A stretch of DNA of 64,000 nt from assembly GCA_023053545.1 (NCBI GenBank), contig JAKZAN010000006.1:7445001-7509000 (forward strand), read 5' to 3'. Position numbers and translations under genes: made by a program. Each line of letters opens with the position of its first letter. Within the stretch, counting starts at the first letter, position 1. The stretch comes from Lepidurus packardi (lineage: Eukaryota; Arthropoda; Branchiopoda; Notostraca; Triopsidae). The notes under the pieces were generated by a model. The model had not been told where the DNA came from and searched no databases. It saw nothing but the letters and a program-made list of their open reading frames with translations. This document shows, piece by piece, positions 25,201-37,200 of the stretch.

Positions 25201-28200
25201 TCTATTGATTATATTTATATTGTATTTAACTGTTTGCGAGTCAATTCTCGTCGAGATTTGCTTCATCGTGCGAGTCACAAATAAATAATGAAAGTAAATA
25301 ATAAATGGGGTCTAAAGTTCACATGTCTAGCTTGGGGGTTACATCGTGTGAATTAAAACTAAAACTGTGTGGGTTCTTCTTATGTAAAATGGGGGCGAGG
25401 GGTGAGCTTCCCCATCGAATTCGAATTCAGTTGACATTCGTGGTTGGCAAGTTCGCGGTATCGATTTTCCCTTGCCAAATAGCCCTGATTACTGCAAAAG
25501 CAACATTTAGCGTGCGTAGAAGATGTTGTGGAGGGATACGGGGGGGATAATAATTGCGCAAATCGAGTTCTCAAATCCTGGTCAACGTGAAAGAGCCCCG
25601 GACCTGTTCTAATCTAGAGTAGCTTCATGTCCTGCCACAATACACACACAGCACATACCTGTTGCTGTTTTAGCCGTCGCTTTGTGTAGCTCCAAGAACG
25701 AATGTTCTTGCTAAGAAGGATTCTGAAGAGCAACGCAACACAAGGACTGCTCGACAATATGACTACGGTGTACCCAACTTAAGGACCAGGTTAGGTTAGT
25801 CCTTATGTCGAGGTTTGTAGTCCTTATGTCGGGGTTCGTAGAAACTTTAAGTCGGGTACACCGTAGTCCTATTGTCGAGTCGTTCTTGTGTCGTCGTCCC
25901 AACAGGACTTGCAGCGTTTTTTCTTGTTTTCCATAAGCGACACCGTTTCTTGTCTATTGACTTTGGCCACACTATCTAATGAATTCAAGCTAAAAACTAA
26001 AAAAAAATATTTCTTGGCTCTTAGAATGTTTTTTTTTCAATTATATCTCGGCGTGAGCTTTGCTCATTGCCATCTTTGTATTTTAATTGTCTTAAATTGC
26101 TACTGATTAAGTAAAGTAAAATGAATTTACTGGTGAAGTAAGCTAAAACATCTCAGACTGTTTTACTTTACTTGTTACTTTTATGGTATGACATCAGTAC
26201 CATCTTTTGACCAAAAGGAGCAACTATTTGCAATCAGGACCATCTTTTGACCCAAACTTGTCAACTACTTGCAGTACCATGGCCTTAAATAGTTTTTTTA
26301 AGGCTAACAGAGTTTTTTCGATGTGTTAATATTGCTTCGCAAATAACAAAGATTTTTTGTTATTTTTGCCCGAAAGAGTGTTTGTCATGTCAGTGTCTGT
26401 ATGTATTGCTTGTGTTGTTGGGCCGGGACGGGCAATAAGCTGCATTTAGCAAGGGCAAATCGTCTGGTAAACCGCATCGACTTACTGACAAGCCCCTCAC
26501 TCATCGGCGAGAAACAAGCAAAGCCGCGTTAAATTGCGTCAAATGCCCACATTGTTGGCAGCATTAATTGAGAGGTGGGAAGGACGTATTCAGGTGCTGT
26601 TTGTTTCCTTTACTTTTCCTTTACCCCTAAAGAAAAACATATTTAAAATAAAAAAAAAACTCGCTAGTGTTTGGTGTTTTCTTGCGCGCGATATTGGATC
26701 AACTATGTGCCCGGACTGCTGTTCGGCTATTGCAACATGTGTAAAGTTTTGCCAAGAGAAAAGACCAAAAATAACCAAAGAAAGCGAAAAGAAAACAAAG
26801 AAAAAGAGAATATGTTCTCTCTCTCGCCCCTTTGCCCAAGCCACGTGTTGCCTCCGCCGTGGTTGTCGCTCCTTTTTCTCTCGCGTTTTGTTCAGTACTC
26901 ACTACGGTCTCTTGAAACCGAAAAGACCCGCGCTTAGATCCCATTTTTCTTGACAAGTCCTTCGTTTTTTTCCCCACTCCCCTCTTTCCCGTCCCCTGGC
27001 TTGCACGCAACCCCCTTGGCTTGATAGGCCTATAAAACGCGAGTCGATGATGGGACCTTGATAGACGGACACCTTGGCTTGCTTTGGCGAAGGAAACCGA
27101 CCGCCGAAGCCAAAGTCAATCGTTCAATTCCCCCCGATCAATCCTCCATACGCACCCACCCCCCCCTTCCTATCATTTTCTGGCGGCTCCGCTATAATCT
27201 TTTTATCGCGTTTACGTACCAACCAAATAAGCCATTCTGGCCCCTCTTTAACTTAATTTACTTAATTCAGCAAACGAAAATCCCGAGTGTTCAAACTAAA
27301 ATTCTCGCGTTATTAAGGTTCTTAAAGACTAAGTCGTGTGAATGATTGACAAATAAATAAGTTCGCCAAATGGCTTTCGCAAAATAATATCAAAGATCAG
27401 CGCCATCTATGAATGTTTAGCTAAGGTATACGGGAGCCTTAAGTACGGAATTGTACAACCCTTTTCCTACACGGTGTAAACCCTAACCTTTTAACCTTGT
27501 AAAATTACAGAAAATGTTGGAATATGGTCTTATAAAGTCCTTCAATGGTGCGGCACCCTTATACCCAGTACAATATTGTAAAGTAAGGCAATTTTTGTAG
27601 AGTGAGGATGACTAGTACAGTACAAAAAAAGTAAATTTTTTAAAAATTGGAATCGAGTTGGGACCGTCTCTTTGCTTCCTTTTTGGACTCAATTTTGTTT
27701 GAGAAATGCGTTTCTGGCCAAGCCATTATGGGCACGTCACCAGGAAATATGAGGTGGTGGTACTGGTGCGAGAAACCGAGCCAGCTCAAGCTGTGTAAAT
27801 TGCTAGAGTATAGAGTACCGCAACGCATCAGGGTTTTAGGGATGCTTTGAAATCCTTATTTAGTCCAGCTCTACACCCTTTGTGGTTTTGTGCCCACGTT
27901 TTTGCCCCTATCGTGCTCTCGTATCAAAAGGAAGGGCCAAGGAAAAAGAAAGAAAATGGGAAAAAGCTAATCGACATCCCAGATTTCCCACCTGACATCT
28001 TGCGGGATGTCGATGTCAATTGGATGCCACCCCCTAAGACTTTTACATCAGCTTGATAAATGTACCCCCTCTTTCTAAAGCTTTCCAAGGGCTCAGACTT
28101 GTTATAGATCGCCTCGATATATCTCCAGTCTATGTTAGGAGCGAAAAACGGCATAAGCAATGAAGTTGCATTAAGATAATAAGAGTAGGAATAATAATAC

Positions 28201-31200
28201 AGAAAAAATGAAAAGAAAATGAAAACTTCTTCCTGCGTTACACTTGGGTTTAGGTTGGTTTATGCTTTGCGTGCTGGGATGGAACTCTACGATCTACTGT
28301 ACGGTATAAATTCCCATTAGACGTCCGTTAGTTGAATTAGAGGACTGACCCCAGGAATGGACTCGTGAATGATACATGATGCCGCACGCCTGCAGTCTCT
28401 CTTTCTCTCTCCTTGCTACTCGTCTTATTGCCTTATTGCTATCCTTTGTGCTATATTTATTATATATATAAAACGCTCGATAAGAAGTAGGAGAATTTCT
28501 TTTTTAGAGTTTGAAAGGAGATTTGTATTATTATTTATGTAATTTCTAAGCGTGTTTTTTTGTTGCAGCATCGCTTTTTTTTATTCGACTTGCGCCTTTC
28601 CTGTCTGGTTATCAGTTCGGACGGTGGCGAGATGGCCGCTGATGTAATGTATAGGGTCAAATTTTACGCTACGACTGTTACGTATATCAGTGTTAGATGA
28701 ATGTGTTATCCATTCCTTGGCGATCTCCTTGCTCGAATACGTAAATCTATGTTAAAAAAAAGTTGGAAAAATTGAGCTTCTTTAGCCAAGTCGCAAGCTG
28801 TTTCCCTGCACCAGCAAAACGGGTAAATTGATACGCTTAGTTTGTTATGTACAGATAGATAGAGAGGGAGCGCTTCCTTGCTGAGTAACGAAAGATCTTG
28901 TGGACTGTATGGTGTATCTGTCCGGAGTTTTAACGAAAGATTGACCTTATAACCGTGGACCGAGCCAAAGCAGCGAGTTTGGAGCTCCAGATCGTATAGC
29001 GGTGTTCGGGGAAATTGGGTCATTTGAGATGATTCTTTCTTTTTTTTTTCTTTTTTTTTCTTCGTTGTTTGTGTCTTGCCCGGCCAAGGCGATATGTGTA
29101 GCGGGCTGGTTGTATTGATGTCTGGAGAACTTTTTGGATTAGTTGCTGGGACAGGGAACAAACGTGGTCAGAGCGGTGAGGGCGGTTTCGTGAATAGCTT
29201 CACTGATCTGGAGAAGATCACAGGTTTTCTCACTACCCTGCCTATATAACCAAAGCTAGCCCAACAGCCCCCAAAAAGGGTATCGAAAAGTGAGGGAGGG
29301 TAAAAAAAACGAAAAGAAAAAAAGATGGTAAAGAGAGAGAGAGTTTGGGACGACTCCGTGGCTCAATTGCCGGGCTATTTCTTTGGGACCTCGGGTCGAC
29401 GCAAGGATCCTTTCACGTCCAATGACATGATATCCTCCTTTTTTGAGGGTATTTCTTTTTGCTTGATGACCTGACAGCTTTTCTACCAGTCAATCGTTCA
29501 CTTCTAAAGCTCCACCAAGTACCGGACAAAGAGAAACTTGCTTTTGGGCCAAAACGCGCAAAAAGGGCAACGCGACGCATACTCCTTAAGACGCGATTCG
29601 CAGTCCTTTTGTCGCGGTTTGTAGTCCTTGTGACGACTGTTTGGACTCTAAATGCTATTGGTCCCTTGGAAGATTAGGGAACGGTATTCCTCGTGTCGGG
29701 TCCGTAGTCCTTTTGTCGATTAGTGCTTGTGTCACGTCCGCAAAAATAGACAAAAACAGAGTTTGATCCCCTTTTTCCTCGATATATACTTCGTCTTTGG
29801 TTTGTTGGATACGAGAAGCTAGGGATGCAGCGAGTACAGAAAACGAAAAGTAAATTAGGTATTATGCAAGATGCCCATCAAATCTTGCTAGGTTTTGCTT
29901 GTTTAGCAAGACTATCGTATGCCATCATGCATGAAAACGGTCCTCCGTGGAGTACCGTGGGGCATATATCGGAGCTATAAGAGCGGGCGAAAGCCGATTG
30001 AGAGCTGTGGATGAAAAGGGGGTTGGGGCTGCGAACGGTGGGGTTGGTTTACAGCGAACCAGTAAGTTGGGAAGTCGGTTTTGAGCGAGACGAGGCGAGC
30101 GAGAGCCCGCGAGAGAGGGAGCGTCGCGTGTGTTTCGACACCCGCCGATCAATACGCAATTGTCCGAGTGAGTCGTCGTCAGAGCCGCGTAAAGCCCAAC
30201 ATTTCCGGCTTGTTGGCGGCCAATTCCACACCCCTCGAAAAACCAACCCCTCTCTTCTTTTTTTTTTCTTTTTTTCTTCTTTTTTTCTGGGGACCGTTTG
30301 ATTTTCTCGGCCACATATACACACCACACATACTCACAGGAGGCACAACCCTTCTTTGCCTTCTAACCAAAAAAGAAAAAAAAATCTAGTGATCGTTTTC
30401 TTCGGAAACACTTTTCTTCGCGCCTTTCGACGAAGGCTTTATTGACGGGGAAGGGGAGGGGGGGCTTTTGATTCTTTTATTTTGAGCTACATTGACTCCA
30501 ATTTTTTTTACCACCCTTTTTTGGAACTGCTGGACTTTGCGGCGTTTTGATGATGTTGTGAGAAAAAAATTTCGGGGACCCGTCCCGCTTCCGAAAATGG
30601 AAGATCTAGACGATCTTGCCTCGTTCTCGTCGGGAATGTACCAATTCCAAACGACGGGGGGAAGTTTCGAATTGGTCCGGCTGCCGAGTTAGGATTTGCT
30701 TTCTTCTTGTGAGAATGCTTTGTGTGCTAGCTCTCCGGAATTTGCACTGTTTTTCCCCTGTCGGTCCGTTTTTTGTTTTTTGCCTGAATGTGTGTGCGAG
30801 AAAACGAAAACCTCGGAAAAACAAGTAAAGAAGTCAGTTTTTAGACGGACTTGGGTGTGTCGAAGCAATGAAGAGAACGTTGTGTAGTAAGAAGTAATAT
30901 AAAAAAAATAAAAAAGAGAAAACGTTTTTTCGGGAAACTGATCTATTATTCCCATGCAGCTGATGGCGCGGCTCGATTGCTTTCTGTAAGTAACAAAAGG
31001 AAAACATATAAGGAAGTATAGCTACTAAGAACTTGTCGGACGCGGGTTGAAAGTTTGCTTTATTGATAAGAATGAACATGAACATTGACATATATATATA
31101 CAGGGGTCCAAAAGGCAAGCCAAAGGTATCAAAGGCCCTAAGGCTCTCTTCTGCGCTTGGACTTAGCTTCTTGCGAGCAACACAAAAACGACAAGACAGC

Positions 31201-34200
31201 AGTGCGAACGGTGGTAAAAGATTCATGTCGTGTCGAAAAGGCATCTGGAAACAGTGCCGAGTCGTTGGCGTGCCTGCTGGAAACGAAAGGGCCATCCGGG
31301 GGTCTTCACCTCATTTGCATATGTCGGTGGTATTGATCGGTATCGAGAAGTGGGAGTGTATAGCGGTTCTAATGAAGGTGTAGATAAAGAGCGAGCGGGA
31401 AGTGCGTCAAATAAGCCGCTTTCTCTGCTCCTTTCCTTGCTCGGTGCAACACCAACCCCTGACTTCCTTTTTTCTTTTTTTTTTTTTTTTCGGGACAAGA
31501 ACTTACCCTAGTACGGTCAAAATCATAAGTGTCTCTGATTGACGATGGAGCCTTTTGTTATAATTAATTCCCTTTGTTCTCCATTACTTGTTAACAAACT
31601 ATTTGCTTTAGTTCAGTTTAAATTTATTAGAATTTAGTTTAGTTTTTATAAGTTATGGGAAGTTACGTTAAGGCTCCCGTATACCTTAGCTCGGGATAGG
31701 TAGTTAGCATGGGTAATTTCGGAAGAACTTTTCGTCAAAACCAGTAAATTTCAGAAAAAATTCTTCGACGGCAAGCTTGAGCACACTAACAGCTAGTGCA
31801 CAACCAATCTAACTTTTTTCCAATTAATAGTGAACTAGTAACATGCAAATGAAGTTTGCAACTGTGTGAAGTACGTTGCCTATAAAAATGTCATTTGGTT
31901 GTGCAATAGCTGCTAAAAAGAAAATTTTTGCTTTAGATCGCTTTCAAATCTGACGAGCCGTTTTCGAGAAATTTTGTTCCGACTTGATTTGGGACCTTGT
32001 GCTGAAGTTTGTGTTCTACAGCAAATGTGGTGCCAAATGGTACTATCCAGAAGCAAAACAAACGTAGAAACTTTGCGGGCAATTAGCTATCTATTGCTTT
32101 TTTACTTTCTTATGTAAGGCGTTTTGCAAAACAATAACAAAAATCAGCGCCATCTTTGACTGCTTTGCATCAGTAAGCTAAGTTGTACAGGAGCCTTAAG
32201 GTTACGTTTTAGTGTTAACAGTAGCAGCGGATTTTGTTATTTTTGTTAACAAACAATTTGATTCATTTTATTTATTTAATTTTACAACTTATTTTGTAAG
32301 TTATGTTAAGGAAATACCGTTCAGGTGTTAAAAGAAAAGAAGGGGATTTTGTTGGTGTAGCTTGGGTATAGAGATGTGAAATAGGGGACTGGAAAGTGTT
32401 TGACTTTATTGATCTTTTGGCTCTTGCCCGTGAACGATTGATAACTTGTATCGTGTATACCTTTTCCTCTAACTTTGCCCACCGTTTTCCCATAACAAAG
32501 CTATGCAACAAGGTCCGGAAAAGCGGGGGTTTAGAGGTATAGGCCTTAACAATTTTTTGGAGTAATAGGGGCATCATGGGGGGAGTATTGATTGACTTCT
32601 TGTCAATTGATGCGGTGATGGGTTGGGCGAATGAGTAGGAGAAAATGTTATGCTATAAAAAGGGGGTAGACGCAATAGACACAGACATCCCAAAGAAAGG
32701 GGAAAAAAGCAAGAAAGGGAAATTACATAAAGAAAACGACGGTCTGGTGCCCGTAAGACAAGGTACTACCGCCCACCCTAAGAATCTGTCGATGATGGGT
32801 CGATAGACCGGATGACTCCATTAGGTAGAGTGTGTGACGATAGAGCCACAAGGCGAATCATCCCCCCTCACACTATTATATAGGTTTTCCTCACGCTCAC
32901 GAGCCTTTTCTTCTTTTTTTGGTTCTTGTTATGTTTACCTCTCTTTACGTTCCCTTACGCCTTTCCCCCTTTTTCTGGTTTCTCAGTTTCACTGTTTTCT
33001 CGAAAAGGTTAAGAAAAAAAAACTCGTTGGTCCTTAGGTTTGTCTATGTTAGGGAATCTAAGTAGGGTCAACACGTTCAGTGGTGTGTTGAAGTGACCTC
33101 GAGATGATCTGCAATTCATGCTAGACGTCCAGTATAAAAATAAAAAAAAAAAGGAAAAAAGTGCTTTTCCCTTAGCAATGCCACACGTTTCATGCCCCTC
33201 CAATACCCTTATAACCTTAACCCTCGACAGAAGGGGCGGGGGGTCAGGCAAAGGGTCACTGTATTTTTCTCTTTTTTTTTTGGGGGGGGGGGGAGGGGGA
33301 CTTGGGTGTCGTACAGGCTCCAATCGCTTGGAAAAATGGTTGCTGACCCTTGTTGAGTCTGACCCGAGGACGTAAAGAAAACTGGACAGGGGCACAAAGG
33401 TTAAAAGGCCACAACCACGAGCTGGACCGCCAGCCGTTTGTCATGGTTGACCAGCAGTGCGATTACGACTTTTGGGCTTATGATTTCTTGTTTTGTTTGT
33501 CCTTTTCCTCTCTCCTCCCCACCAAAAAATAAAATAAACAAAAAAAGCCTCTGACGTCTAGTGCCAATGTGTTTATTTGTTTGTTTTTTCTTATACATAA
33601 AATCTGTTATTTCCACCTTTAAAACTTTGAACTTTGGAGTAAAAGGGGGAATCTTAAACAGCTAAATAATGAATTACTCGGTTAATATGCATAATGAACA
33701 TAGGAGTTCTTCAGCCAGAACACTTCATTTGGTATCCTCTATAACGTATATTTTTTTCCATTTTGAAACCTTACTCCCCCTTTACAAATTACTAAAAATA
33801 TATTTTATATTCTTGTTTTGTTTGTCCTTTCCCCCACCAAAAATCAATAAATGAAAAAGCTTTTGACGTCTCTTGCCAATATGTTTATTTGTTTGATTTT
33901 TCGTACAATAAAATCTGTTCATTTCCACCTTTTAGAAATGACTAAAAAAATGTGTTTTTTTTCTTGTAGCGTGCAGCACTGGCGGAGAAAGAGGTGTCTG
34001 CGTTCCAGGAACAGTTGCAGCAGGTGAGCGCGGGACAGCGTCAGGGTGCCACGACGGCCCCGGGTCAGTTGGTGACCCAGGGCAGGGGGCACAACCAAGA
34101 ACGCGACGTACACACGCCCCCTGCCGCAAACATGGACACGCCTCTCGACATGTTGGCCCGCCCGTCGTTGCAACTCGAGCTGGCTGCCAAGGAAAAAGAG

Positions 34201-37200
34201 GTACAAATTGGGATTTAACTTGTCTCCGACTGATGAAGACCTGTTTTACTTGCCCTGTTAAACACGTTAAACAAAATGAGCCCTTTGCACAACTTACAAA
34301 AGAGATGGAGGGGACCAAGGGATTTTTTTTAGTCGAGTTGGGGTTTAGTGATTCCAAGTAAAAGTTTTCTCCTGACTTAAAAAAGTCCAATGGAGCTTTT
34401 TTTTGTCTTCCAAAAAGTGCAACTAACAAAAATACGGATAAATGGACTTGGAATAAAAAATGAAAACCAAACTCGACCAGAAAACGAAGATAGTATCTAT
34501 CCGACTATTGTGGGGGAGAAGGATGGAATGAGGTGGAATTAAGACAGTCTTGTATAAATTTTTCTCTATCTCCGTTCTCTCCTTTCCCACTTCTTTTTGT
34601 TTCCATGCAATGGGGTAGGAGAATCTTTTTAACGATTCCTCCGTCACCTCTCCTCTCATTTACGTGGGCTCTCCTTTCCCCGAGCTCGTTTTTCAACTCC
34701 TATTCTTTTCTATGTCTCTGGACTGGGAATCCAATTACTTTCCTAATTAAAAATTCAACTGAACTAAACGTGAAGAGCACACGAGTTCTGAAGAAGGGGA
34801 GGAAAAGGGAGAGTTAATTATCGAGAGTCTTTCTCACTTTTCGATTTAGAGCAGATCTGCATTTACCATTTCCACACATATACATTCACACCATAGAATT
34901 ACAACACAACTCACAACTTAATTCTCGCTCTGCATTTCCTGCGACAAAAAGCCATTGCTTTTCTTATTTAGGGGGGATTTATATAAAAAAAACAAAATTA
35001 ACCATACCAGCTTCACTTTCTCTTCCCATGCAGCCATGCTGCCGCATAAAATCATTTGCATTCGTTTTTTGTTCTTTGGCCTCTGCACTTTCATGGGGCA
35101 TGATATAATGGATACAGCCACAGCCTGGAATGGGGCAAAAGCATATAAACCAACTCCCCCTATCCCCCAAGCCTTTTCTTTATGAAGTTATTGTTTCAGT
35201 TGCTCACTCGTCAAAAAGCGTGGCAGCCTTCATATCCCCACCCGTGTCCCGTAATTCACCCGCCCGCGCGATTGCTATGTTGTACGACTAAAAACAGTAG
35301 CGTTAAGGGAAGGGGTACAAAACCAACCCGCCTCCCGCCTTTGGCCCACCCACAACTCCCTTGTCTTTGAAGCCGTCGATAATCAATATGCAATGCTGAC
35401 GATTTATATAATACCTCGCTCTCCTCTTCCTTTTGAAGCCCTTCATCAAGCTCAAAAGTTTACCCCTACTCCCCCCTTCTTATCCTTTGCAGGCAATTCT
35501 CAAATTTCCCATCGAGTTGATGAGGACTGAGGAATTGCTTTCCAATATATTTTTCCGTCTACAAGCATGCTTTGTCTTCGGCACTGCGTGCGATTTCCGG
35601 ACAAGAAAAAAAAAACCCGGAAATCTTGCATGACCACCTTGGGGGCTAATGTTTTGCCGTGCAGAAGTGCTATACTCGTGGGTCCTGTGTTGCGCCGCGC
35701 CTGCATGTCTTTGCGGAACCGCCTGAAATGTTCGCTCTCGGGCAGTCCCGTATAAGTGAAACGCTTGTTCGTTGAGTGGGAGGAAGTCGGACGCCGAAAA
35801 TCCGCACGCGGCAGCTCGGCACACTCTCTGGCACACACACGTATATACTTATTGGATAGCGCCATTTGTATTGGGGAAGCGTATATGAGTCAAATTGGAG
35901 TTGCCTTTCCACCCTCTTAGAGTAAAAGACTACAAGTTTGGTGCTGTATCGCAGCTGTGGAAATCAATAAGAACCCATCTTCCTCTTCGTACCATGTACC
36001 ATGCCGATCTATACACCACGCACGAAGCATACACACACATGAAAACGAACGCACGTAATGGGGTAAAGGGTCGCGGGACAGGACGGGCTTACAAGACGAG
36101 AGAGTGAACGAGAGAGAGGGGAAGAGGGTTGAGACTCAACTTGGCCCATAGTAAGGCACAGTAAGGAGTGTATGGTGCATGTCCGACGTTAGTATAGATG
36201 GTAGATAGGCGATCGCGGAAGCGTGAGTTTGATGTAAAGAGTCTGAACGGAACCCTTTTCTTCTTCTTTTTTTAAATTTGTATTTATTTATTTCATATCC
36301 CGTGCGCCTTCACGGATGGGGTGGAGAGGAGAGGAGCATGGGAGGATCCCAATTAGTCTTCCAACTCACCAGGGCGTGTAAGAGTACAAGTATGGTGCCG
36401 TGTAAGAAGCAGGCGAACCCTTCACAATGTTTGCCCTACCGACGTGCAGCGTATAGAGGGAAGGGGCGAGTAGAGGTTCAATCCATGGCGGTTTTAAGAT
36501 CCTCATCTCCTTACCCACCCCTCGCTCTCTGTATTAATCGTGTCGCCTTTATGTCCGTTGTCTTATGCGCAACTTCTTCGGGTGTGAAAACGGTGTAATG
36601 AGAGCAAGACTAAGGCCAAAATACCAACAAATTTTTTTTTTTAAAAAAAACGCCATTAAATCTGTAAGTGCTTTCGTACAAACAGACTCGTGTGTCGGTT
36701 TGATACTAAATCTCTTGGAAAATCTCGGGGAATCTTTCATAGTACTTGAAGCAAGGAGCGATAAGAGGTAGTGAAGATTTGTATTGATGGGACGAGTTAC
36801 TTCATTAATATAAGAATCCCGTCGAATAGTAAGTAGGAACAGAGATTTCCAACATGGAAGATTTGGAGGCTTCAGAATGTAATGAAAAGAAGGAAGGACA
36901 CGTAGCGGACCTTGACTAGCATACGTCGAAGCGTTCTGGGCGGGGGCAAGGGAAAAGTCTCTAGTACATTTTTAAACGCAAAGAGCGTATTAACGGGTGC
37001 GTTTGGGGTGAAAAAGGAAGATGTCGAAGGCGGGACAGAGATTAGATTCTGGCATACCGTGTTTATCTTCCCGAATCAATAAGCAAGCCTCACACTCTCC
37101 CATCACGATTTTTTATTCACTTTTCGCTTCTTTTGCTTGATTGTAAAAGCGAGGGAATGAAAATACTGTTCAGCAAAGGGTACAAAATAAAAAAAAAAAT

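Larger units (their letters stand above)
22159..33969 (+). other. First intron of Cut (11.8 kb)
   Basis: Contains the inverted-repeat element at 25750, its relative at 29580, MITE fragment E, MITE D and the duplication before exon 33970. No exon with family similarity seen on either strand. Large first introns of cut genes commonly carry enhancers; none can be named here. Confidence 0.6.

Noticed and set aside
28706..29161. 151-codon - strand open frame
   Set aside because: Lys-rich stretch comes from an A/T tract; no recognised motif and no splice partners.
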